DNA from: Methylotenera sp.
GTDB lineage: Bacteria; Pseudomonadota; Gammaproteobacteria; Burkholderiales; Methylophilaceae
Assembly (NCBI GenBank): GCA_002928535.1
Contig: PERG01000007.1
Span: 1-64,000, forward strand
Length of the DNA: 64,000 nt
Direction: 5' to 3'
Shown here: positions 54,816-64,000 of the stretch, piece by piece
How the letters are laid out: each line of letters begins with the position of its first letter
Position numbering within the stretch: the stretch's first letter is position 1
Position numbers and translations under genes: made by a program
The notes under the pieces: model-generated
Told to the model about the DNA's origin: nothing
Databases searched by the model: none
The model's input: the letters and a program-made list of their open reading frames with translations, nothing else

Positions 54816-55385
54816 TTAGCGAATGAGTTTGCTGATGGCTTTGAAAGTATCGCCTTCAGCTTTGCCTAACCACTCAAAAACAACTGATTCCATATTGCTA
54901 ATAATGCAGCCGGCATCGCGCAATCTGGCAATCGCATTGGCTTTATTCGCTACGTTACGCGAAATGATCGCATCTTCCACTACAAATACCTGCTTGGTGT
55001 TGACTAAAGCAAGGGCCGTTTGCAGCACACAAATATGGGCTTCCATCCCGGCCAATATTATTTGAGGCCGATCCACCGTTAACTGACGCATAAATTTGGG
55101 TTCAGAGGCGCAAGAGAAAACCGTTTTTTCAACAGCTTTGGCCTGCGTTAATTGCGCCAGCAACTCCGGTACTGTATTACCCAAACCTTGGGGATATTGT
55201 TCAGTAAATACAGTAGGTACTTCCAGCATGGCAGCTGCCGAAACGAGAATACCGCAGTTTTTTATCGTGGCCTGCATGGCTTCCGGCTGCATGACCCCAG
55301 CTAGCCGCGTTTGCACATCCACAATCACCAGTTGGCTTAAGCCTGCGTGGGCAATTGCATTAAGGCTATTTGAAGGTGCAGTCAT
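54816..55385 (-). CDS. Isochorismatase-family cysteine hydrolase
   Basis: A 189-residue protein with the nicotinamidase/isochorismatase fold. Catalytic Asp lies in VIVDVQTRL (about residue 23), Lys in VEKTVFSC and the nucleophile Cys in GMEAHICVLQ. The family hydrolyses nicotinamide, isochorismate, N-carbamoyl amides and similar compounds. The substrate is unknown. It starts 22 bp after the end of tolC on the same strand, so it is probably the last gene of the pcm-tolC unit. Confidence 0.88.
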   Translation of the reverse strand: MTAPSNSLNAIAHAGLSQLVIVDVQTRLAGVMQPEAMQATIKNCGILVSAAAMLEVPTVFTEQYPQGLGNTVPELLAQLTQAKAVEKTVFSCASEPKFMRQLTVDRPQIILAGMEAHICVLQTALALVNTKQVFVVEDAIISRNVANKANAIARLRDAGCIISNMESVVFEWLGKAEGDTFKAISKLIR

Positions 55386-55406
55386 ATTAATCCAGTGGAT
55401 TGAAGG

Positions 55407-56780
55407 TTAATTGGCTGGTATCTGGTTGCTGGATATTAGTAGCTGGTTAATATCCGCTAAATCAGACTCAGCCACAATGCCGGAAGCTGCTTTCAAACGG
55501 ATAATGTTCACCAGATAGTTGTAACGCGCCTGCAAAAGGTCACGTTTTGCACTGAATAACTGCTGCTGGGCATTTAATACATCCACGCTGGTACGCACGC
55601 CCACTTCATAACCCAATTTAGTGGAATCTACCTGGCTTTGGCTACTGATTAAAGCTTGCTCCAACGCCTTCACTTGCGCAATGCTGGTGCTTAAATTCAA
55701 ATACGCACGTTGCGTTTCAAGCTCAGTCTGACGCCTTGCCACTTCAACATCTTCCAGTGCTTTTTCTTTATTCCATACAGCTTGGCGTACTCTCGAATTC
55801 ACCGCACCGCCTAAATATAAAGGTACTTGCAGTTGCAAGCCAATGACACCGGTTTTAAGCTGACTGCCATTACCAGTCGGGTTGCTGTTGGCATAGTTGT
55901 CGGTGTAACTCGCTACGGCATCCAAAGTCGGATAATGCCCGGCACGCTGACGCTCGATTTCCTGCTCGGCCAATTTCAGGCTTTCCTGCTGAATCTGAAT
56001 ATTCAGGTTGTTTTTATTCGTGACATCTAGCCAGGTTTCCATTGGCTGCTCAATCGGATTGGTCTTGAGGTCGGCCCGGACGGTGGCGAGTTTTTCCGGG
56101 ATCGTCCCGATGATGGCCTGCACGGCGCGCTTAGCAATTTGAAACGCATTCAGCGCGGCGATTTCCTGGGCCACGATCAAGTCATAACGCGCCTGCGCTT
56201 CGTTCACATCAGTAATGGTGGCGTTGCCCACATCAAAGTTGGCCTGCGCTTGCTCGCGCTGGCTGCTTATAGTGGCCTTTTGGGCGGCAATCAAATCAAT
56301 CTGATCTTGAGCTATCAACACATCAAAATAAGCTTGCGTGACGCGCAAAATCAAATCCTGCTGCGTGAGATTCCATTGTTTATCTGCCAGACTGACTTGC
56401 GTTTCGGCCTGGTCCATCTGCACCAGACTTTCTTTATCAAAAATCGGCTGGCGCGCATCCAGACCGTAGTTATAACCTTCGTAAGCATTGCGGCCTTGAA
56501 AGCGGAACGGGTTATTTGCGCCGGAACTATTAATAAAGCGGATATCACTGCGCGTAGCATTTGCGCCAGCAGTGAAATTGACTGATGGTCGATACAGCGC
56601 TTTCCCTTGCTCGATCAACTCCTGGGCGGCTTTATTCTGGTTTAAAGCGGAGGCTAATACTGGATCACGCGCCAAGGCTTGCTGGTAAATATCAATTAAG
56701 GTTTGTGGGCGATCAGCTGCTTGGGTTGGGCTCATCGCAGCCCAAATTACCCCGCCTGCTAAAATCGCCTGCCTGATCAT
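55407..56780 (-). CDS. tolC: TolC-family outer membrane efflux channel
   Basis: The ATG at 56780, two bases after the pcm stop codon, gives 457 residues; a TTG four codons earlier overlaps pcm. A signal peptide (about 1-21, PTQAAD) precedes the outer-membrane factor pattern: LIDIYQQALARDPVLASALNQN, two long helical repeats, and GVRTSVDVLNAQQQLFSAKRDLLQARYNYLVNIIRLKAASG. It forms a trimeric channel used by type I secretion or efflux pumps. No pump genes are adjacent. Translational coupling to pcm is likely. Confidence 0.93.
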   Translation of the reverse strand: MIRQAILAGGVIWAAMSPTQAADRPQTLIDIYQQALARDPVLASALNQNKAAQELIEQGKALYRPSVNFTAGANATRSDIRFINSSGANNPFRFQGRNAYEGYNYGLDARQPIFDKESLVQMDQAETQVSLADKQWNLTQQDLILRVTQAYFDVLIAQDQIDLIAAQKATISSQREQAQANFDVGNATITDVNEAQARYDLIVAQEIAALNAFQIAKRAVQAIIGTIPEKLATVRADLKTNPIEQPMETWLDVTNKNNLNIQIQQESLKLAEQEIERQRAGHYPTLDAVASYTDNYANSNPTGNGSQLKTGVIGLQLQVPLYLGGAVNSRVRQAVWNKEKALEDVEVARRQTELETQRAYLNLSTSIAQVKALEQALISSQSQVDSTKLGYEVGVRTSVDVLNAQQQLFSAKRDLLQARYNYLVNIIRLKAASGIVAESDLADINQLLISSNQIPAN

Positions 56781-56781
56781 T

Positions 56782-57534
56782 TTAAAATTCAAATCGGGTT
56801 AAACGAGGCGCGTTCATTAATGGCTGCAAACATGTTTCAAACAACACTTCATGCCTAAAAGCATCTTCACTAATGCGCTGCGTTAATGTGGCTTGCATGA
56901 TAGGCAGGTCACCGATTACCGCAAATAGGCGTCCGCCAACTGCCAACGTTTTTTCCACAGCCGTAGGGCGAATCTGCATGGAACCTGTAAATACAATCAC
57001 ATCGTATGGCGCGCTTTCAGGCAAGCCATTCACCCCATCGCCAACATGCAAAGTCACATTATGGATATTGGCTTTATTTAAACGTAACTGCGCTTGGGCA
57101 GAGAGTTCAGGAATAATCTCTACGGCATGCACATGCTGCGCCAGTTTGGCTAACAAAGCAGTTAAATAGCCACTGCCCGTGCCGACCAATAAAACCTTAT
57201 CGGTCTTTTTTACGGAAAGTGCCTGGAGAATGCGGCCTTCCAGTTTTGGAAACAACATGGTTTGACCATGGCCGATTGGCAGCTCTACATCCGCGAATGC
57301 CAGGCCAGCTTGAGACTCTGCTACAAAATGTTCGCGCGGCACTTCATCCAGCAATGCCAGTACAACCGGGTCCAACACTTCCCAGGTGCGAATCTGCTGT
57401 TCTATCATATTGAATCTGGCTTCGCGCATATTGAATCCAGCTTCGCTGATATCAAGCTTGGCTTCGCCCATATTAACGGCTTCGCCGATAGGATTTGCTT
57501 GCAATGCCGCAGCCGGGACTGGCGTTTGTATCAT
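56782..57534 (-). CDS. pcm: Protein-L-isoaspartate O-methyltransferase with repeat-expanded N-terminus
   Basis: From the ATG at 57534 (MIQTPVPAAA) the protein has 250 residues. The canonical PCMT family start is the segment EARFNMIEQQIRTWEVLDP. The SAM site VLLVGTGSGYLTALLAKL and the later AVGGRLFAVIG follow. The enzyme methylates isoaspartyl residues in aged proteins and so starts their repair. The N-terminus is longer than in the family, because the DNA coding EARFNM has been duplicated in 21-bp steps. It is translationally linked to tolC downstream. Confidence 0.88.
   Translation of the reverse strand: MIQTPVPAAALQANPIGEAVNMGEAKLDISEAGFNMREARFNMIEQQIRTWEVLDPVVLALLDEVPREHFVAESQAGLAFADVELPIGHGQTMLFPKLEGRILQALSVKKTDKVLLVGTGSGYLTALLAKLAQHVHAVEIIPELSAQAQLRLNKANIHNVTLHVGDGVNGLPESAPYDVIVFTGSMQIRPTAVEKTLAVGGRLFAVIGDLPIMQATLTQRISEDAFRHEVLFETCLQPLMNAPRLTRFEF
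57406..57468 (-). repeat. Three tandem 21-bp repeats at the pcm 5' end
   Basis: Coding units GEAKLDI, SEAGFNM and REARFNM follow one another in frame, with a further partial unit GEAVNM just upstream (57469-57486). At DNA level all share GAAGC and a final AATATG-like segment. The last unit is the family-conserved sequence, so the others look like duplications of it. Confidence 0.75.
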
Positions 57535-57700
57535 TTTGATTTTATTCCGATTAAATGAATTCAGTGGCCTATTATAACTTATGCAAAGCTTCAATTTATG
57601 AAGGCTTAATGCTTATTGTCCGGCCTACTTTTAGGGGATAAGTTCTATAAATGAACTGTAAATATTTATAAAGATTTGCGACTATTCCGTATGAATAGTT

Positions 57701-57847
57701 TTATAAATAAATCACTACGGGAAATACGGTAACCGCCAATACCAGCATCACCCATTCCATGCCCCAACGCTCCAAGTGGCCGGAAAAATGTAAAAACAGC
57801 GCGGAAATTGCAACAGCGTAGTAGGTCAAATAGATTATCAGTGCCAT
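57701..57847 (-). CDS. Possible 48-residue membrane protein
   Basis: The frame runs from the ATG at 57847 to a TAA at 57701. The product begins MALIIYLTYYAVAISALF, has a short polar middle (GHLERWGME) and a second hydrophobic helix (WVMLVLAVTVFPVVIYL). GGTGA lies about 9 bp upstream of the ATG. The two helices with a central charged loop look like a real small membrane protein, and codon composition is like the neighbours. No family is recognised. It lies between pcm and the thiC riboswitch on the minus strand. Confidence 0.5.
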   Translation of the reverse strand: MALIIYLTYYAVAISALFLHFSGHLERWGMEWVMLVLAVTVFPVVIYL

Positions 57848-58081
57848 AAGTTCACCATGCGTAAATAGGATTTCATTATTTTTATCACTATAACGGCTTT
57901 ATTATTATTGAAAAGGGCTATACCAAACAGTATTTAACCATGTATTACCGCTTTTTTATCAATCTGAATAATACTCGTACAAATATTTTTTCACAAAGTA
58001 CCAAAATTGTGAACTCAATCATGATTTTAGCAAAACTATCGCTTGGATTTACAGTCACTTTAGCGTATATTTCAGGCATTG

Positions 58082-58172
58082 CTAGGGGTCTGTAAATTAC
58101 GATTTGTGTTGATTTGCAGTGAGAATCACCCTTTGAACCTGATGCGGGTCATGCCGCCGTAGGAAAGCACAG
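58082..58172 (+). promoter_or_regulatory. TPP riboswitch (THI element)
   Basis: The conserved core is present: GTGAGAATCACCC (58119-58131), then TTTGAACCTGAT, GCGGGTCATGCC and CGTAGGAAAGC. It lies about 85 bp upstream of the thiC start codon. TPP binding would lower thiC expression. The space from 57848 to 58081 holds no other recognised feature. Confidence 0.93.
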
Positions 58173-58206
58173 TTCTTAATGCTTTCTTACAAATCAAAAC
58201 CAGTAG

Positions 58207-60153
<1,947 letters not shown>

Positions 60154-60172
60154 TCACTTTAGGTAACTTCAA

Positions 60173-60212
60173 CCAATAACAAAAGCCAGCGAAAGCTGGC
60201 TTTTGTTATTGG
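60173..60212. terminator. Bidirectional terminator after thiC
   Basis: Perfect 18-bp arms (CCAATAACAAAAGCCAGC at 60173-60190 and its reverse complement at 60195-60212) around GAAA. Serves thiC and the convergent monooxygenase gene. A similar but shorter hairpin follows thiC relic 1 at about 61945. Confidence 0.92.
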
Positions 60213-60235
60213 TTCTGAACCCGAATTATCATCCG

Positions 60236-61798
60236 TCATATAAATTCATTCCATCCTCCGCATAAGTAGGCTTCTACCACAGACATCGCTAGATGGCCGC
60301 CTGCCAATCCAATATATCCATCCGGCCGCACTAAATAAAATGCCGTACCTGTAATGCCCATCCTTGCAAGTGCTTGCGTGTTGTGAACATCTTGGGGAAT
60401 GACGTGAGTAATAACCCAATCATTAAGCTTATGTATTGCCTCTGGCGCATGCTGACCAATCACAATCAGGTGAAAATGCAAATCGTCCATTTTCTGGAAG
60501 ATGTCCTCAACCGGACCATCTGTTTGTAATTTAAGCTGTAGCCATGGAAAGCGGTCACCCGCCTTGGGTGCATTGGGTGAATGAACGGCAAGCGTCTGCG
60601 ATAATGCACTGTTCCGATAATGAATACCTGTTTGAGAAACTGTCCGAAATGCGCGCTGTTGAACGCTTTCAAACCTCATGGCAAACGCAGCAATCTTGGC
60701 CAAAATACGCGTACGAAAAACGCCAGCCAGCCAATGATTAGAAACCAGCATGTTAAATGCCCGATCAGTCGTGCGAAGCAGGCCCTGTGCCACTGGTAAA
60801 CGTTCGGTCTCATACGTATCCAGCAGCTTTTCACTTGCCTTTCCTTTAATCACCATCGCCAGCTTCCATGCCAAATTATAAGCATCCTGCAAACCTGTAT
60901 TCATACCTTGTCCACCCATCGGGCTGTGGATATGTGCGGCATCGCCAAGTAGGAAACAACGCTTATCACGAAATTTCTCTGCCGCACGATGGGCAATACG
61001 GTAAGTAGAAAACCAACTGCAGGCCTTGAACTCCAGGTTAACGCCTACCTCTTGCTGAATGGATGGGCTAAGCGTGCTGAAGGCAACATCATCTTCACCC
61101 CTCAGCCGCTCAGGCAGAATGCCAATAACCCGCCAGCGATCTTTGCCAGCCATGGGGAAAAACAGATGAAATCCATCCCGCCATAGATACACGTTAAGCT
61201 CTTCCGGCACCATATTGCCAATGGCTTCGGTATCGGCCACAAAAAATACATGCTCGTACGGCGCACCGGGAAATTTGATGTCGCAGAACTCCCTGACTGC
61301 GCTGTGCCCGCCGTCACAGCCAGCAATATAGGCCGCTGATATTTTACGCTGGCTGCCACCTGGCAATTGAAGGGTTGCAGCCACAGCATCGGCCGTTTGG
61401 CTGAGTGCGATTAACTCAGTATTCCACTGTACGAATATGCCTTGTTGATTGAGATGCTCACCCAGAATGCGTTCGTTATCATCTTGTCCGAGCATCAGCA
61501 CAAATGGGTACGGACTGACCGTCTTGCCAATATCGCCTAATGGAATGCGGGCCATGCGTTTTCCGGCTGCCCACATATTGGCGGCATTCCCACGGCGGCC
61601 AAGTGCAAGTGCCTGTTCAGCAATACCGAGTTTGGAATAGATTTCAAGCGTGCGTGCATGTACGGCCATCGCGCGTGTCTGCTGTGCGGGCCCTGAGTGT
61701 TTATCCACGATCATCACCCGAACACCGCGCCTACCAAGCTGATTAGCCAGCATTAATCCCGTGGGGCCGGCACCAATAATAAGTACATCGATATCCAT
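60236..61798 (-). CDS. FAD-dependent aromatic-type monooxygenase
   Basis: The ATG at 61798 with AAGGAG upstream gives 520 residues; a TTG six codons earlier is rejected. The FAD-binding motif GAGPTGLMLANQLG lies at about 9-22 and the second FAD motif is FLLGDAAHIHSPMGGQGMNTGLQDAYNL. Lengths and motifs fit the PheA/TfdB/MhpA group of NAD(P)H-dependent hydroxylases, with a thioredoxin-like C-terminal part (about 400-520). No aromatic degradation genes are nearby. It is bounded by thiC on one side and by a thiC 3'-end relic on the other. Confidence 0.9.
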   Translation of the reverse strand: MDIDVLIIGAGPTGLMLANQLGRRGVRVMIVDKHSGPAQQTRAMAVHARTLEIYSKLGIAEQALALGRRGNAANMWAAGKRMARIPLGDIGKTVSPYPFVLMLGQDDNERILGEHLNQQGIFVQWNTELIALSQTADAVAATLQLPGGSQRKISAAYIAGCDGGHSAVREFCDIKFPGAPYEHVFFVADTEAIGNMVPEELNVYLWRDGFHLFFPMAGKDRWRVIGILPERLRGEDDVAFSTLSPSIQQEVGVNLEFKACSWFSTYRIAHRAAEKFRDKRCFLLGDAAHIHSPMGGQGMNTGLQDAYNLAWKLAMVIKGKASEKLLDTYETERLPVAQGLLRTTDRAFNMLVSNHWLAGVFRTRILAKIAAFAMRFESVQQRAFRTVSQTGIHYRNSALSQTLAVHSPNAPKAGDRFPWLQLKLQTDGPVEDIFQKMDDLHFHLIVIGQHAPEAIHKLNDWVITHVIPQDVHNTQALARMGITGTAFYLVRPDGYIGLAGGHLAMSVVEAYLCGGWNEFI

Positions 61799-61846
61799 TG
61801 CAGATGCTCCTTGCACTTACCGCTATGTGTAAATCATACACTGTTG

Positions 61847-61972
61847 CGGCTTTGCAAAAAGCATGCAGGAAAAACCATTTAGTTAGTGAAAAAAGGTAGT
61901 GAGGTTTATCAGAAAGTTTAAAAAATTAACTTTATTTGACCGATTAAAAGTCAGCGAAGCTGGCTTTTTTAT
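61847..61972 (+). pseudogene. Relic 1 of the thiC 3' end with its terminator
   Basis: Positions 61847-61920 match the last 25 codons of thiC at DNA level: CTTTGCAAAAA, ATGCAGGAAAAA, GTGAAAAAAGGTAG, GAGGTTTATC and AAAGT before a TAA-like end. Stop codons and indels make it non-coding. It is followed at about 61945-61970 by a hairpin AAAGTCAGC / GCTGGCTTT that resembles the thiC terminator. It lies in the space between the monooxygenase and antiporter genes. Confidence 0.75.
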
Positions 61973-62095
61973 AGCCTTTTTCTAGCTAAATTCTTCGCTC
62001 AGCAGTAAAGCTAACCGAGCCTGTTTATTCATTAAGTGGAATCAAACAATGCCAGCTATGTCACACTATTGACTTAAAAATAGCTAAGGATAAAG

Positions 62096-63400
62096 ATGAC
62101 TAATGCGCTGTGGTTTCTTCTCATCGGAATCCTGATGCTTACGCGTGGCTTGACTGCCACCTCCCTGAAGAAAGTCCCTTTTACGCCTGCCATTGTTTAC
62201 CTGGGTATAGGATTTTTGCTAGGCCCTTCTGTACTTAATCTGTTTTATTTCGATCCGATTAAACAATCAGCATTACTTGAAGTACTGACTGAAATTGCAG
62301 TGCTCATATCATTGTTTTCAGCAGGCATAAAAATGCCCGTACCCGTCAATTTGACACATTGGCGGCCACCAATGCGGCTTGCTTCTATCTCAATGATTTT
62401 AACGGTAGCACTGATTGCATTGTTCTCGTATGTAGTACTCAACTTACCCATTGGTGCCGGCGTATTGCTGGGTGCTGTCCTCGCCCCTACGGACCCAGTA
62501 TTAGCCACCGATACACAATCCCGGTATCCCGGTGACAAAGATAAGCTTAGATTTACATTAACCAGCGAAGCCGGCATGAATGACGGTACCGCCTTTCCGT
62601 TCGTGATGCTCGGATTAGGTTTGCTTGGCATTCACGAGCTAGGGGAATTTGGTTGGCAGTGGCTCTTGGTGGATGTGGTCTGGGCGACTGCTGCGGCAGT
62701 AATCATAGGCGTCACGGGTGGTGCCCTGATTGGCAATGCCGTATGGAAGTTACGCGGACAGCAAGAAAAGCACGATGTGCTTGATGACTTAGTCGCCTTG
62801 GGACTCATTGCGATTGTATATGGCCTAAGTGTGCTGCTGCATGCCTGGGGATTTTTAGCAGTATTCTTTGCCGCGGTTGCATTACGCAATACGGAAATCA
62901 AACTCGCGCAAGCCGCTGGCGTAAAACCTGAACAATTAGCCGCGGGCGTAGTGGAACCCATCGTATCGGATATTGAAGTTTCTGAAGTGCCACCGGCAAT
63001 TGTGAGCGCAGAATCATTGATATTCAAAGAGCACTTGGAAAGACTATCAGAACTCATGCTTGTTTTATTAGTGGGCGGCATGTTGTTTATCGACTTCTGG
63101 AACTGGCGATCAGTTAGTCTCGCCGCATTTGTCTTTATTGTGGCACGACCCGTGAGCGTATTCATTGGATTAATAGGCACCCAAACTTCGTGGCGAATTC
63201 GCGGTATTGCCGGATGGTTTGGCGTGCGCGGAATCGGCTCTGTTTATTACCTGATGTACGCCATACAACATGGCATCGGGGTGACATTAGCGCGTGACCT
63301 CGTACAACTGACCTTAATCGTTATTACGCTTTCTATTTTGCTTCACGGAACTAGTGTTAAACCGTTATTAAACCTGTTCTGGCACAAAAGGGATAAATAG
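62096..63400 (+). CDS. CPA1-type cation/proton antiporter
   Basis: A 434-residue membrane protein with about 12-13 hydrophobic segments. The NhaP/NHE-type motifs are present: LLGPSVLNLF, AVLISLFSAGIKMP, LAPTDPVLATD with the ion-coupling aspartates, and TSEAGMNDGTAFPF. It should exchange Na+ or K+ for protons across the inner membrane and aid pH and salt control. No partner genes are near. The gene stands between two degenerate thiC tails. Confidence 0.92.
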   Translation: MTNALWFLLIGILMLTRGLTATSLKKVPFTPAIVYLGIGFLLGPSVLNLFYFDPIKQSALLEVLTEIAVLISLFSAGIKMPVPVNLTHWRPPMRLASISMILTVALIALFSYVVLNLPIGAGVLLGAVLAPTDPVLATDTQSRYPGDKDKLRFTLTSEAGMNDGTAFPFVMLGLGLLGIHELGEFGWQWLLVDVVWATAAAVIIGVTGGALIGNAVWKLRGQQEKHDVLDDLVALGLIAIVYGLSVLLHAWGFLAVFFAAVALRNTEIKLAQAAGVKPEQLAAGVVEPIVSDIEVSEVPPAIVSAESLIFKEHLERLSELMLVLLVGGMLFIDFWNWRSVSLAAFVFIVARPVSVFIGLIGTQTSWRIRGIAGWFGVRGIGSVYYLMYAIQHGIGVTLARDLVQLTLIVITLSILLHGTSVKPLLNLFWHKRDK

Positions 63401-63408
63401 CCATTGGC

Positions 63409-63533
63409 TCAGCTCTATGAGCGGTGCGCATTTCTGCTCATGAAGATTTCACAAGATGAACGTGAGTAGGCTGCCGCACAGGCATTGATAAGTAAGCGTC
63501 TTTGCAAAAAGGGCGAGTTAATCAGAAGGTTTA
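63409..63533 (+). pseudogene. Relic 2 of the thiC 3' end
   Basis: A second degenerate copy, longer towards the 5' side: AGCTCTATG, GCGCATTTCTGCTC, GAAGATTTCACAAGATG, ACGTGA, GGCATTG, CTTTGCAAAAAG, then after a deletion of about 40 bp GAGTTAATCAGAAGGTTTAA. This matches the thiC sequence of about 59993-60153. Internal stops show that it is not coding. It begins 9 bp after the antiporter stop codon. Confidence 0.75.
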
Positions 63534-63563
63534 AGTTGTTATTTATTAGGCTGTGACAACTAT

Positions 63564-64000
63564 CTATGACGGTACTGAGCTGCCTAAATTAGTTACATAT
63601 TTATCGCATTCATCAATTACGAATTGTGGAATTGTTTGATATTTACTTGGGTTTACATGATAAATATAGTTATTTTCAATATGAAACGCTTCGTTTATAA
63701 ATTTCAGAATTACATCTGATTCTATTCCTGAATTAATTTTGTCATCAGAAATTAAGCGGTAGAGATGAAGCTTTTCATAATTACTACTAGTTCTAAGATA
63801 GATATCTTTCATATGAAGGTCATTTTTTACTAAATTAAGCAACAACTGATAGTCGAATGTAGGTACTTCCGTTTTAATTTCTGCGAATCCCTCTTCTAGT
63901 TCCTCTTGGGTCATGACTCTAATTCTGATTTCATCAGCCTCTAGCTTCTCCCTTTTTGTAGGTTGATCTACTTTATGAAACAGATTTGAAAGAACATCCC
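63564..64000 (-). CDS. Unknown protein, 5' part outside window
   Basis: The frame is open from the window end to a stop at 63564 and gives 144 residues. An internal ATG at 63914 could be a start, but the frame continues upstream without stop (DVLSNLFHKVDQPTKREKLE). The sequence is AT-rich, soluble and rich in Asn, Glu, Tyr and Ile: EEGFAEIKTEVPTFDYQLLL, KDIYLRTSSNYEKLHLYRL and KYQTIPQFVIDECDKYV. No domain is recognised. Its low GC and position after the thiC relics point to recently acquired DNA. Confidence 0.65.
   Translation of the reverse strand, partial: DVLSNLFHKVDQPTKREKLEADEIRIRVMTQEELEEGFAEIKTEVPTFDYQLLLNLVKNDLHMKDIYLRTSSNYEKLHLYRLISDDKINSGIESDVILKFINEAFHIENNYIYHVNPSKYQTIPQFVIDECDKYVTNLGSSVPS

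Noticed and set aside
62632-63180. Minus-strand frame of 182 codons opposite the antiporter
   Set aside because: Antisense shadow rich in Ser, Thr and Asn; the plus strand codes a canonical CPA1 antiporter.

Overview
The window comes from a methylotrophic betaproteobacterium, most likely family Methylophilaceae (Methylotenera-like). This is inferred from a formaldehyde-activating enzyme (fae), a methanol-dehydrogenase maturation operon (mxaRSACKL), 6-phosphogluconate dehydrogenase (a RuMP-cycle enzyme in this family), a moderately low GC content and the general gene repertoire. No rRNA, tRNA, CRISPR array, transposase or integrase was found.

Layout. 0-6.8 kb: housekeeping and repair genes (gnd, a periplasmic protease, a MliC-like lipoprotein, a FecR-domain protein, Sua5/TsaC, fae, a divergent alkB/alkA pair). 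7-15.9 kb: MFS exporter, cfa, a TetR/SDR module with a long palindromic operator, an 18-cysteine copper-storage-type protein, a Bcr/CflA exporter, a diguanylate cyclase, dodecin and small DUF proteins. 15.9-24 kb: TonB-dependent receptor, DUF1097 protein and a complete mxaRSACKL operon with no mxaF, mxaJ, mxaG or mxaI in the window. 24-33.3 kb: PPOX protein with divergent IclR, outer membrane and membrane proteins, bestrophin, LysR, TauE, and two unknown genes. 33.4-36.5 kb: a decayed accessory stretch holding an acyltransferase with a broken 5' end, an internally deleted DedA-rhodanese gene, a 3'-truncated YcaC-type hydrolase and a stub of an antitoxin. 36.5-46 kb: a signalling region with a LOV-domain hybrid histidine kinase, a PAS hybrid kinase, and a tight operon of lipoprotein truncated haemoglobin, cupredoxin-like protein, GGDEF-EAL and GAF-GGDEF proteins, divergent from a DUF3034 gene. 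46-49.7 kb: an oxidative-stress group (GST, a catalase-like gene with an in-frame stop, dienelactone hydrolase, OhrR-type regulator). 50-60.2 kb: split B12-dependent ribonucleotide reductase nrdJab, waaA, hydrolase, tolC, pcm, TPP riboswitch and thiC. 60.2-64 kb: a flavin monooxygenase and a cation/proton antiporter, each followed, after a short or moderate gap, by a degenerate copy of the thiC 3' end, then a partial unknown gene.

Most notable: the repeated thiC-tail relics, which suggest the thiC 3' end is a repeated insertion or duplication site; a four-copy dispersed repeat confined to 36-50 kb; the haemoglobin/cupredoxin/c-di-GMP operon as a possible undescribed redox-sensing system; the mxa operon separated from any methanol dehydrogenase genes; and several gene-decay events (stop codon in the catalase gene, deletion scars, frameshifts).
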